From Saururus chinensis (taxonomy: Eukaryota; Streptophyta; Magnoliopsida; Piperales; Saururaceae): a stretch of 64,000 nt of DNA. The stretch spans positions 20,516,501-20,580,500 of the forward strand of contig CP141146.1 of NCBI GenBank assembly GCA_035235625.1. Reading direction: 5' to 3'. Position numbers and translations under genes: made by a program. The first letter of the stretch is position 1. The number at the start of each line of letters is the position of its first letter. This document shows, one piece after another, positions 44,330 through 55,126 of the stretch. The notes under the pieces are model-generated. The model was not told where the DNA came from and did no database searches. It saw only the letters and a program-made list of their open reading frames with translations.

Positions 44330-44944
44330 ATGGAGGACAACACCTCACCGAAGTCTCTCTATCACATGACCGAAAGTTTCATCAAACTTGATTGTTTTGA
44401 TGGTGGAAATTTTTTGCGTTGGCAAAAGAAATTACAATTCCTTCTCACTACGTTGAAGATTGTGTATGTGCTCACTACTCCAAAGCCCATTAAAAATGTC
44501 AATGAAACGTGGCACAAACCATAAATGTGCGAAATGGGAGCAAGATGACTATTTATGCAAAGGCTATATTCTCAATGCCATGTCTGATGCCCTATTTGAT
44601 CTCTCCAATGTGTCAAATATGCCAAAGCACTATGGGAACAACTCGAAGCAAAATACCTCACACAAGATGCTACAAGTAAGAAATTTTTAGTTGGCCAATT
44701 TCTTAATTTCAAAATGGTAGATGGTAAATCTATAATTTCATGAGCTTTAGTGCATACTTGATCAATTCAAACTTAAGAAAATGGTGATGGACGATTCTAT
44801 TGTGGTCTCTGCTATAATAGAGAAGCTACCTCCTTCATGGAAAGACTTTAAGAAAAGTCTTAAGCACAAAAAGAATGAACTTTCCCTTGAGGAATTAGCC
44901 TCCCACCTCAGGCTTGAGGAAGGAACAAGAGTTCGTGAGGACAA
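44330..44944 (+). pseudogene. copia gag, 5' part
   Basis: ATG at 44330 (MEDNTSPKSLYHMTESFIKL). Conserved blocks: FDGGNFLRWQKKLQFLL, KWEQDDYLCKGYILNAMSDA, IEKLPPSWKDFKKSLKHKK, ELSLEELASHLRLEEG. Frameshifts occur at about 44520 and 44690. Split after RVRED by the solo LTR at 44945. The zinc knuckle is at 50539 onward. Confidence 0.85.
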
Positions 44945-45369
44945 TGTGACACCTCGAATTCTAATTATGCCCAAAACTGATGGGATAGGGGTAATTGTAT
45001 AATTTTTTATTAAGTTTTAGGGGGTTTCAAGGGATGAAATTCTCGTATTTTGTTAGAGCTCGAAATAACGAACGTAACGAACAAAAGAACGAGCAAAACG
45101 GAGGCCGGGAGCGAAAGTTACAACCTTGGGAAACATGCCACATGGGCAGGACCCACTTTAAAAGTGCAATATAACCTACCCATGTGGTCTAGTTTAAAAG
45201 GGCTCGTCGATACGAGTCCATCAGTATAAAGAATGCAAAATTCTGACTTCTGGGTAGGAAAATATTGTATTTTTATGATTTGAAAAAGAAAAGAATAAAA
45301 ATATAATTAATTGACATGTGGCAATATGCGGACGCTGACGTGCGTCAGATGCACACGTCATATATCTGA

Positions 45370-48300
45370 TGTAACGTCTAGGAATTTTCTAACTTCCCAA
45401 AGTTGACCACGGGAAATTAGGGTGTTGGACCCCTTGAGCTCCTAGTTGGAATAACTTATTCAATGTTTAGAATTGGTGGCTGAAACCTATATGGATGGAA
45501 AGTAGACATAAAGATCTTCAAAAGGCCACCAAGAACGTATGAATCAAAGTCTGGATGAGGGAAATACAACTGTTCGAAGTTGAACATATCGTGTGGGGCC
45601 TGTTTACTCGAATTGGACGCGTGAATTGTTCATTTAAGTCACTATACGGGCCCAATTAATTAGTATTCCGAAATTGTGCTTTTAGGGCCAAATTTGGTTG
45701 CCGAAATGAGGAGGTTTTAGCCCAATTTCTCATGGGATTAGGAGCCCTAATCCCATGCCTATAAAAATATATAATTTAACGATTTTTGGGGAGGGGTTGG
45801 CTGGAGATGAAAGAGACAGAGCCGTCGGAGTTTTTTCAGTGACCGGAGCAAGATCATGGCCGGTGACGGAGTCAGAGAAGAGGGAGCTCGAATCTCCGAA
45901 GGTGGTGGATTGACAACAACCCAGCGTGTAAGGTAGAATTATTCAAACAACCTTTTAATTTAATTTAGAGTCACGTATGAATTGATTAAATTAGCAAGAG
46001 CCAGGCCGCCGGCTAGATCAATTATCCCGGTCAGTGGAGGGGCAAAGCTTGAGCCTTTGTCTTCTCTATTGATTGGCTGGTAGGAGGCGGAGCCTTGCTG
46101 GAAGTTTGGACCGCCATTACACCACGCCCTTACTCACCTTGAGTTCTCTGTGAAATCATAGAGGAGAGGAGACATTGCGGGCCATATCACCGGCGATGGG
46201 TGGCATCAAGACCAGGAGGTTTGGAATTGCCACTGGATGGCGGATCGAACAACCCTGGCTCTATGGCTAGACGAGGCGATGGTGTGGGTGCAAAATGTCG
46301 GCAAAAAGGTCTGGCCGCTTTGCAGAACGGCCGACAGGCATTGTGTATCGACGGGGTTAGGCCTAATGGAATCGCCTCCCCGAGGCGATCTCACTGGCCC
46401 AGCCCATTGGCCAATGGTGGCAGCCAAAGGCCAGCAGGGACACCTGCTGGCCAGAACTGAGGAAGACGGGTTCGTTTGGCCTGGACCCGACTGGCTTGGG
46501 TCTAGCCCGGACCGGTCTGGGTCATAAAAAAAAGAGAGAGAACAAAAGAAATAGTAGTGAAGAGTGAAAAAAATTCAGGAAAAATACACATGGACCGTGA
46601 GAGGGGTGGGAGTATTCTGACCAAACCGGGGAAAAATCTCAGAGTCTCTAAAATGACCTTTTTAACCCTGGTAGTTAAATCATCGTGTGAAAACCATTTA
46701 CCTGATTTCGGGGCCCGGTTCAGAGGCCTATGAGTTGATTTAAAAATCGGGAAAATTCTTAGTGAGAGTCAAATTGGTTACCTAATTATAAGCCAAATTT
46801 CTTAGTGAATAAAAATCCCAGTGAGTAGTTAATTGACCCTTTTTCCCTTAGGGTTTATAGTCAAAACCTAGGACGGATCAAGGGGTTTGCGACCCCGTAA
46901 CACGCCAGGAAATTACACAGAGTCCATGAAGTCAAGTAGTACACTTGAGTTCAATTTTGGACCCGTCAGATGTCAATAAGGCTTTAAACCAAATGACAAA
47001 AATACCCTTTGAGTGAATAGCTGACATTCGTGTGAATGGAAGCGTGAGTCAATTGGAGAGTGGAGCCTTCTGAAAGGTTAATGACTTAAAATAAATAAAA
47101 GGGTAGTGAGATGACCAAATGACCCAAGGGAGAGTATCATACCCTAAGTGGTCGAATTACCCTAATGTCCTTAAGGGTAGTATGTTCCGGTTCTGTCGAA
47201 ACTAATAACCTAACTAATAAGTGTTAGGGTACGCTATACTGAAGTGAAATGACTTCAAAAGGAAGGGACGTGACCAGTAAGTGACATGGAGACCTTGTCA
47301 GGTCACAGTGTCATGGGAAACAAGGGGTAAAACCCTAATTCTTAGGGTTAAGGCAGCGTATTATATGTGTCTACAATCGAGTATATCAATCGACTAGAGT
47401 GTTATATATGTAACTCGTAGGATGCATTAAGAGTTGTTTACACTCTTGGGCTTGAACTAGAAGAGCCCTAGCCCTGCAAATGCGTGCAATGGACCTTTAT
47501 ACATTAATTATGCACTAGTGTGAATGCATGTTATTTATGTTGATTATGCTGATGCATGCTTTTATCATTGATGCTTTGATTTAATCGGTAACTTAAGGTT
47601 AATGAAGACTGATAAGAGATATTGGTTGTCTTTCGATTTGGGGGGAGAACATCTAATCAAGATAATGGCTAAAATACCCTCTTTAGGGTTGGGACGAGTT
47701 CATGGAGTGAACGGGGCCCTGACATAAAATTTTACCTTGGATAATGAACCAAGGGTGGTTACGGGATGTTCTCTGAGTCATAGCTCAGTGGATGAGCTAT
47801 TTATTGGGCCGATTCACAAGGTGAAGAGGACCCAAATGGTTGAGCGGATACTTGACTGGATGGAAATAATCTAGTCTATGATTCAGATGTTTGGGGGATT
47901 CAATGGTCATAAAGACCTAAAGCTTCTATGGATACATTAGTAATGTCTTATAAGACATTTTCTCCCAGAGTTGGGATGGTGGAGATTGCGATATGCTTCT
48001 TCATCGCCACAATGGTTTGGGTATTGACCAGAGAGTCTTTACCGCGGGTCTCCCGCAGGTCTTCCCAAGACTATTTAGTACGTACGAAAAGTGGAGTTAC
48101 ATGAGCATCATGGAAGGCTTGTGTTTCTTGCCAATCTGTGTCCATGAGTACAATTGAGATCCTTTTCTCCAAATTCATGGTAGGCTATTGAGAGCCCTGG
48201 GGATTTGAGTCAAACTGTTGTTAAGCAATCTACTCCAAGGTTGGAGTCCTTTGTTTGGAGATTTCTCGAGGGGCGAGTCATCTCTGAGTTATAGATTTGA

Positions 48301-49003
48301 TAGTATTAATTATCGAACAAGGGATGTGAGATAATTAATAACATTGTTTGATATTGCTTGTTAATTAGACAAGTTGAATGATTAAAGGACTTACTAAAAT
48401 GTAGGTTGGTTAAAAATACCTAGGCATTGCATATGCGATGCTATGCTTCTTAGGATAGAGTAGTTTCTAGACAGAACTACATCTGGATCCGATTTTGTTG
48501 GAAACATTTGAGATGTTGTCTGATGAGTACGTAGGCAACTAACATCGAGTGATGTTGGCCTGATCCAAAAAATATTAATTAAATATTTTGTTCTTTGGAA
48601 ACTCTTTTCCTGAAGGCAGAGAGGTTCCATTGTCGTTGTTGTGGTTGTTTGGTTTGGCTGGTTGTAGGTTTTCTAGGCGTCAACACGTGAGACCAAGATT
48701 GACGCGTATAGGATGAAGTTTCTTTGTTTCTACAACTCTGGTACATAAGTATATCTTTAAAGTGAGAGTCAACTTGTTATTTATTTTCAGATGGATGACA
48801 GACTTGTACTTAGATGGATGAGCTATTGTTGAAATTTTGATATGTGTAAATATCATATGATTTAATATCCATATTTGTGAACCCCAGTTATCATGGCCTA
48901 GATATTTAATCAAATGGTTTATTTTGTATTCATGAAAAAAAAAATTCTCGCTACTTACCGTTCGTGCTATTTAAAAATGCTTTTGAAAATCCGGGTCATG
49001 ACA
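45370..49003 (+). mobile_element. Long-LTR family copy B, probable 3.6 kb solo LTR
   Basis: TGTAACGTC to GGGTCATGACA with exact duplication TCTGA (45365-45369 and 49004-49008). CCTATAAAAATATATAA near 45759 is a candidate TATA box, preceded by GGGCCCAATTAATTAG. No terminal repeat is found inside and no gag-pol motif is visible. It is the complete reference for fragments at 36301-41848, 42841-57393 and 57637-61340. Superfamily not proven; a Ty3-type element with very long LTRs is likely. Confidence 0.7.
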
Positions 49004-49469
49004 TCTGATGCATGTTTGACGCGCATGTCAGATGATTGACGCACGTCAGTCATGCATCAGACACGTGTCAGTGTCTGCTGCGTGATGAGTGTTTGACACA
49101 CGTCAAACACTTGTCAAATTGATTCTACTATAAATAGTTTATCATTCATATTGAAATTCATTCTGAAACTTCTTTTCTTCGTTTCTTATTCGTTTTAAGT
49201 CCGATTTGAGTCGTTCAAAAGAGCTTCTTAGCTAATTGAAGGGTGTTCTACCCAATGGAAGTGTCCATTCCTCGAGTTGGCGACTCTATAAAGGGGAAAC
49301 ACCTAAGAATAAGAGGAGACTCTACCCATCACCCTCGAATACTAAGGAAGAGTTTCTGGAGTCATTTTGAGTCCGTTTTCTTCCATTCAAAAGGCGTTCT
49401 TAGCTAATTTGATGGTGTTCTACGCAATGGAAGCATCCATTCCTTGAGTTAGTGACCCTTTATGGGGCA

Positions 49470-49650
49470 AATTCCCCTGGGCAAGGGGAGGTTCTGTCCA
49501 CCGCCTACGGGCATGTTGTGAGAAAAGTGTCCCAAGTCAAGGGGAGGTTCTGTCCATAACCTACGTGCACGGAAAGAGAAAAGTGTTCCAGGTCAAGGGA
49601 AGGTTCTGTCTGTAGCCTATGGGCACGGAAAGAGAAAAGTATTCCAGAAT
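49470..49650. repeat. 56 bp tandem repeat, three units
   Basis: Units containing AAGGG(G/A)AGGTTCTGTC start with the same word at 49485, 49541 and 49597, an exact 56 bp period, with GAGAAAAGT(G/A)TTCCAG between. Upstream, 49195-49280 and 49370-49455 are also related copies (CTTAGCTAATT, GTGTTCTAC.CAATGGAAG). Confidence 0.85.
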
Positions 49651-50383
49651 TAGAGGTGGTTCTGCCCGCCATCTCCGAACTTGAAAGGGAGGACGCCCTG
49701 AGGAAACGAGCAACTCTGAACATCGCCACTTTTGGAACTGTAGGGGAGTACACTTTTCTCACCGTCTAATTTAATATGATTTACATGTATGCACATCTTA
49801 ATTAGTAATATACTAATTAAGATATATAATTTGCTATGATCTGATATATGCCGATATGTTCTTGTTCGATCTACTTTGATATATTCGGTTGTGATCCGAA
49901 TTACTCTAAAATGCTCTATTGTGATTTGATATACTCCGATCTGATCAAATATGATAGGTATGGTTGGATGAAATCTGATATGATCTAATAGGATCCAACA
50001 GGCTATGTTGTGTGTTCTACTCCACTCTATGATAGAGTGGGCTGTGTGATTTTGTTAGTGTTCTGCTCACCTATGTGAGATGTGTATTTCATTGATTTAT
50101 TGACTTTTGTTTTAACTCCGATGATTTATAAGTTTTTCGTCTGATTCTGAATGATTATTCGGATATAAGGATATATGTATTATAACGTTTATGATTTTGT
50201 GATGCATGTATTAGCCGTTAGGCAAAACTACGTTAGGATCTGATCATATTGGAATAACGTCAAAGATGACATCCAATACGTACGTAGGCAACCAACGGAA
50301 CAATAATGTTGGCCCGATCCAAATTAGTTATAAAATTAGGTTTGTTCTGATATATGCACAATGGATCATTAAAGCTCTATAGT

Positions 50384-51195
50384 GTGTGGAAGAACATTAT
50401 GACTCTCGCACTCAGAGTTTGCAGCTCCTGGTCGGTCTCGGTTTTTAATTTTTTCGTTTATTTAATACACTCCGATTCTATTTTCTAAACTAACCCCCGG
50501 TCCGGGTCATCTTTTTCGGGTTGGGGTGTTACAGACAAAGAATAGTACAACAACTCTAATGTGCATGCCTTGGAGGAAGGATAAGAAATTTAACAAGGGT
50601 AAACATAAAACTCAAAAGAGGAGCAATCCCAAAAACATTACCGGTCAAAACAAGAAGAAAAAGGGTGCATGCTTGTATTGCAAGAAGTTGGGACATTACA
50701 AAGATGAATGTCACTTCTACTTAAAGAAGAAATCTATAGAAGACACCAAGGAGAAATATGTTGTTGTGTTGTCCGAGGTCAATAACCTTGTGTGGAAGAA
50801 CATTATGACTCTCGCACTCAAAGTCTGCAGCTCCTGGTCGGTCTCGGTTTTTAATTTTTTTGTTTATTTAATACACTCCGATTCTATTTTCTGAACTAAC
50901 CCCCGGTCCGGGTCAGCTTTTCCGGGTTGGGGTGTTACAGACAAAGAATAGTACAACAACTCTAATGTGCATGCCATGGAGGAAGGATAAGAAATTTAAC
51001 AAGGGTAAACATAAAACTCAAAAGAGGAGCAATCCCAAAAACATTACCAGTCAAAACAAGAAGAATAAGGGCGCATGCTTGTATTGCAAGAAGTTGGGAC
51101 ATTACAAAGATGAATGTCACTTCTACTTAAAGAAGAAATCTACAGAAGACACCAAGGAGAAATATGTTGTTGTGTTGTCCGAGGTCAATAACCTT
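50384..51195 (+). repeat. 406 bp tandem duplication across solo-LTR/gag junction
   Basis: Unit 1 is 50384-50789 and unit 2 is 50790-51195. Each contains the last about 150 bp of the solo LTR, the GACAA junction and the gag zinc-knuckle region. By eye about a dozen differences separate the units. Confidence 0.92.
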
Positions 51196-51235
51196 GATGA
51201 TGATGTTTCTTGGTGGATTGATTTGAGTGCAACCT
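50539..51235 (+). pseudogene. copia gag 3' part, duplicated, and protease start
   Basis: Both duplicate units carry the zinc knuckle CLYCKKLGHYKDEC with a lysine-rich approach (KGKHKTQKRSNPKN). After unit 2 comes the protease motif as WWIDLSAT followed by a stop; copia proteases normally have D-S-G-A/T here, so the active-site context is lost. An in-frame TAG precedes the knuckle. Confidence 0.85.
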
Positions 51236-51240
51236 GACAT

Positions 51241-51618
51241 GTGTGCAAAGACAAGACTTTATTTGTGACATATGAAATTGTGGAGGATGGCACCATCCTC
51301 TGCATGGGGAACTCTTCTGCGGCTTTTATGAAAGGCAAAGGAAATGTAGAACTTAAATTCACTTCTACAAAGACTTTGACTCTTACCAATGTGTATCATG
51401 TGCCTAAGACTAGAAGAAATCTTGTATTGGGAGGACTCTTGAATAAGTTTGGGTTTAAGCTTGTGTTTGAAGTTGATAAGTTTGTGTTGTCTAAGGGTGG
51501 CGTCTTTTTTGGGAAAGGCTATTTGTATGAAGGGATGTTTAAGCTTTATATTAACAAGAAGGATGTTTATGCTTATATTCTTCTCTCTTTTTTTGTGGCA
51601 TGGTCGTTTAGGTTGTGA
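51241..51618 (+). pseudogene. copia protease/GAG-pre-integrase region
   Basis: Continuation after the stop: HVCKDKTLFVTYE, then KGKGNVELKFTSTKTLTLTN, YHVPKTRRNLVLGGLLNKFG, which are the standard copia protease and pre-integrase blocks. The frame is lost at HGRLG near 51600. Confidence 0.8.
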
Positions 51619-51735
51619 ATACTTGGAAAATGAATGAAATTGTCAAGTTAAATTTAATTCCTAAGTATGAACATGATATGCATGATAAGTATAAAATTTG
51701 CATGCAATCAAAGATTACTAGAAAAACTTTTCTAA

Positions 51736-52273
51736 ATGTTCAAAGAATATTCTCTTTTACTTAATTTAATACATAGTGATGTGTGTGACATGCATGTCAA
51801 TCCAACTAGAGGTGGAAAGAAATATTTTGTCAATTTTATTGATGATTGCTCTAGATATTGGTATGTTTACTTGTTGACTGGTAAAGATGATGTTTTAGAT
51901 CAATTCAAATCATTCAAAGCTGAGGTAGAAAATTTGTGTAGTTCCAAAATAAAATGTCTTCATTCGAATAGAGGAATCAAATTATTGTGAATCAGTTGGT
52001 ATAATCTATGAGCCCACGACTCCATACACTCCACAACAAAATAGAGTGGCTAAAAGAAAGAATAAGACATTGACTGAAATGGTAAATTCTATGTTATCAT
52101 ATTCAGGTTTGAGCAAAGGTTTTTGGGGAGAAGCATTGTTGACAGTTTGTCACATGCTAAATAGAGTTCCTCAAAAGAACTCGAAGGTTACTCCCTATGA
52201 ACTATGGAAGAAAAGAAAGCCTAATCTTAATTACTTAAAGGTTTTGGGGTGTAGAGTTATATTTACCAATTGA
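51736..52273 (+). pseudogene. copia integrase core remnant
   Basis: First catalytic Asp in LIHSDVCDMHVNPTRGGKKY. The second motif reads LHSNRG where copia integrases have DRG, so Asp is Asn. The Glu motif reads QQNRVAKRKNKTLTEM where Glu is usual, now Lys. A frameshift lies near 51985. Ends LKVLGCRVIFTN then stop. The C-terminal integrase and linker are deleted: RT follows about 30 bp on. Confidence 0.85.
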
Positions 52274-52301
52274 CTCGAATCCTCTTAATTTTGAAAAAGC
52301 T

Positions 52302-53273
52302 ATGAAATCTCAAGATGAAGATTTTTGGAAAGAGACTATAAATGAAAAGATAGCTTCCATAATGGGTAATATGACTTGGAAACTTGTTGATTTACCCCTT
52401 GGCTCAAAAGCAATTAAATGCAAATGGATCTTCAAAAATAAAATGAAGATTGATGGAACCATTGATAAATTTAAAGCTAGATTGGTGGCAAAGGGTTTTA
52501 CCTAAAAGGAAGGTATTGATTACTTTGATACATATGCCCTAGTAGCTAGAATATCCACCATAAGGATATTAATAGCCTTTTCCTCTAATCATAATTTTGA
52601 TATTTATCAAATGGATGTGAAAACAACTTTTCTCAATTGTGAGTTGGATGAAGAAAATATACATGGATCAACCGGAAGGTTTTGTAATGAAGGGACAAGA
52701 ACACAAAGTTTGTAAATTTATAAAGTCCCTATACAGTCCCAAACAAGCTCTAAAACAATGGCATGAAAATTTTGACCATGTTGTAATAACAAATAGATTT
52801 AAAATTCATGAATCTAATAATTGCCTCTATAGTAAGTTTCATGATGGTAAAGGTGTTATAATTTACTTTATGTTGATGGCATGTTAATTCTTGGGACTGA
52901 TATTGATAGCATAAATGATACCAAATGTTTTTTGTCATCAAACTTTAAAATGAAAGATATGGGTCTTGTTGATGTTATCTTGGGAATAAGGATCATTAAA
53001 CAAGATAATGGTCAAGTGTTTTCTCAAAGTCATTACTTAGAGAAAACACTAACGAAGTTTTATTACTTTAATTGTGCCACCGTAAGTACACTTTTTTATT
53101 CAAATATGATGCTTTATCCTAATACATGTAGATGTGTTTCTCAATTGCAATATACAAGAGTAATTGGTAGTTTGATGCATACTATGACATACACTAGACC
53201 GGATATTATTTTTGCAGTTGGAAAGCTAAATAAATATACTAGTAATCTTAGTTACTACAATGGCAAGCTGTGA
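52302..53273 (+). pseudogene. copia reverse transcriptase remnant
   Basis: [29 protein letters not shown] then stop, YQMDVKTTFLNCELDE, IYMDQPEGFV, then after a frameshift the YVDD box region, which reads YVDG before MLILGTDIDSIND, then MKDMGLVDVILGIRI. Stops and shifts at about 52503, 52640 and 52870. Confidence 0.88.
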
Positions 53274-53279
53274 ATAGAG

Positions 53280-53767
53280 ATTGAAATACTTGAGTGGAAC
53301 AACAAACTATAAAATTTTCTATAGTAGATATCCTACCGTATTAGAAGGATTCTCGGATGCTACTTGGATTAATGACCATGATTATTATTCATCAACAAGT
53401 GGATAGGTATTGACTCTTAGTGGAGGAGCTATTTCTTGGGGATCTAAGAAACGAACAATTATAACAAATTCTACTATTGCATCTAAGTTTGTAGCGTTAC
53501 ATGCTAACAACAAAGAAGCTGAATGTTGTGTTATTAAAAATTCTTGTTTGGCCTAAGCCAATGACACTCATTTCTATACATTGTGATAGTGAGTCTACAC
53601 TAGCACGGGCTTATAGCAAAGTGTATAATGAAAAGTCCAAGCACATTGGACTAAGACATAGTTATGTCAAAGGGTTACTCTCTAACTTGGCAAATCCTTT
53701 CACAAATAGACTTGCAAGGAATACGGTGTTGCAAACATCAGCTAGGATGGGATTGAAGCCTATTTAA
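53280..53767 (+). pseudogene. copia RNase H remnant
   Basis: Blocks LSGGAISWGSKKRTIITNST, then SIHCDSESTLARAYSKVYNE and KSKHIGLRH. Stops at about 53405 and a frameshift near 53510. The 3' tail 53768-54336 is non-coding by comparison with the family. Confidence 0.8.
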
Positions 53768-54336
53768 ATATTATCACTCTTGGTGGAAACTCAACTTGTC
53801 GCTTGAAGAGATTCAAGTTCTCAAGTTCAAAGAGTAAAGTACATCATAAGTTGTGATGGCAAGCACTTAAAGGAATATTATTCCATCCCAAGGTAAAGTG
53901 CTTGGTACCTGTAATGTATAAAGAGGGGGTTAAGATTTATGCTCTTAAAAGACTACAACCATGTGGTTGTGGTATTAAAGTTATAGGAACACCTCTGATA
54001 AGTCTACCTACATGTGTGGAAGTGAAGCCACTTCCTATGAGACTAGGGCTTGTCTCTAAAGCACCTATGAAATATAGACACAAGGTGAAAATAGTGTTGC
54101 CTACATATTACATCTTGAAGGAACTAAAGACTTTGTGTGTAATATAAGCCCGGTTGATCAACATGGATAGCTAGTTCAAGGACATTGCTCTACTATGCTT
54201 TCCGGTTAACTTTGGTAAATATTCACTAAATAGAGGTTCAAGTAGTAAAACACTTTCATTTATGCATCAATCTTGGCCATGTTTTTACATTTTCAAAATG
54301 GTGAGGGAATTGTAGTATTTTGAAAATGGTGGGGGA

Positions 54337-55121
54337 TATTTAAAGTTTTTCAAAATTTTATCAAGGTGATCGATCAACATGAAAAGCAATCAATCGGACC
54401 ATGAAAATTTTTTAATAGTATGATTATCGACGGATCAGACCAATTGATCTGGACAAGTAAATCAATTTACAATGAGTGGATTGATCGATCATCAAGAAAA
54501 TGATCAATCAATCCATAAAAAATTCCAAACGACGGGTTTCATAGTCAATAAAACAATCGATTGATCTTTAAAGCAATCGATTGATATGATAGTTTTTCAA
54601 ATGATTTTAGTTTTCTTTTCGGTTTTGAACGAAGGGATGCATCTCTTTGAATGGGGATTCGTCCCAAAGTAATATACAGAGAGTTGTCACTCATAAAATT
54701 GAGAGCTTTGGTTTTATCGCTTGGATTTCATAAAAATTGCCTTGAATTCTCTTTCTAGTAGAAGAGAAGACAAGGTATTGCCCTATTGTTCCAAAAAGGA
54801 GAAAGTAGATTTGTTTTCAAAAGTGTAATTTGCAGACAAATATGGAAGGCTTCATTGTATCTTGAAGAAAGATTTGTGGAGTTCTCGATTGCACACCAAA
54901 ATCAAGGATTTGGTGGGGGCAAATACTATTTTTAGGAGAGTGATTTACGCCTTGAAGCATAGCCCATTGTAGTGCATCTCCTAAACAAATTCCAGGCTTG
55001 AAGCGGTCATTTCAACAAGGTGTTCATCATCCATTTCAGCCACCATACGAGGTTCATTAATTTGAAAGATTGAAGCTTTCTACCATTGATAAGTCACAAG
55101 GTCAAAGGAATCCCACCAACA
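54337..55121 (+). repeat. Copia 3' LTR
   Basis: 785 bp, starts TATTTAAAG and ends CCAACA. It keeps the empty MITE site (GGATTTGGTGGGGGCAAATA). A patch of GATCGATCAA/ATCGATTGAT words occurs in both LTRs. Confidence 0.88.
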
Positions 55122-55126
55122 ATTTC

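Larger units (their letters stand above)
44945..50533 (+). mobile_element. Solo LTR inserted in copia gag
   Basis: TGTGACACC to GGTGTTACA with exact duplication GACAA (44940-44944 and 50534-50538). Without the nested 45370-49003 insertion it is about 1.95 kb. It holds a CTATAAATAG TATA box near 49128 and a tandem repeat at 49470-49650. No second LTR or internal domain is present, so it reads as a solo LTR. Confidence 0.75.
43320..55121 (+). mobile_element. Ty1/copia retrotransposon with nested insertions, 11.8 kb
   Basis: LTRs 43320-44300 and 54337-55121; target duplication ATTTC (43315-43319 and 55122-55126). The polypurine tract GGTGGGGGA precedes the 3' LTR. Gene order gag, protease, integrase, RT, RNase H (44330-53767) is that of copia, and motifs resemble the Tork lineage. 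It is interrupted by a hAT MITE in the 5' LTR and by a solo LTR in gag. All domains carry stops or lost catalytic residues, so it cannot move by itself. Confidence 0.9.

Noticed and set aside
46200-46527. Overlapping frames of 73-96 codons inside copy B
   Set aside because: GC-rich patch of a long LTR open in several frames on both strands. No conserved counterpart in copies A, D or E/C.
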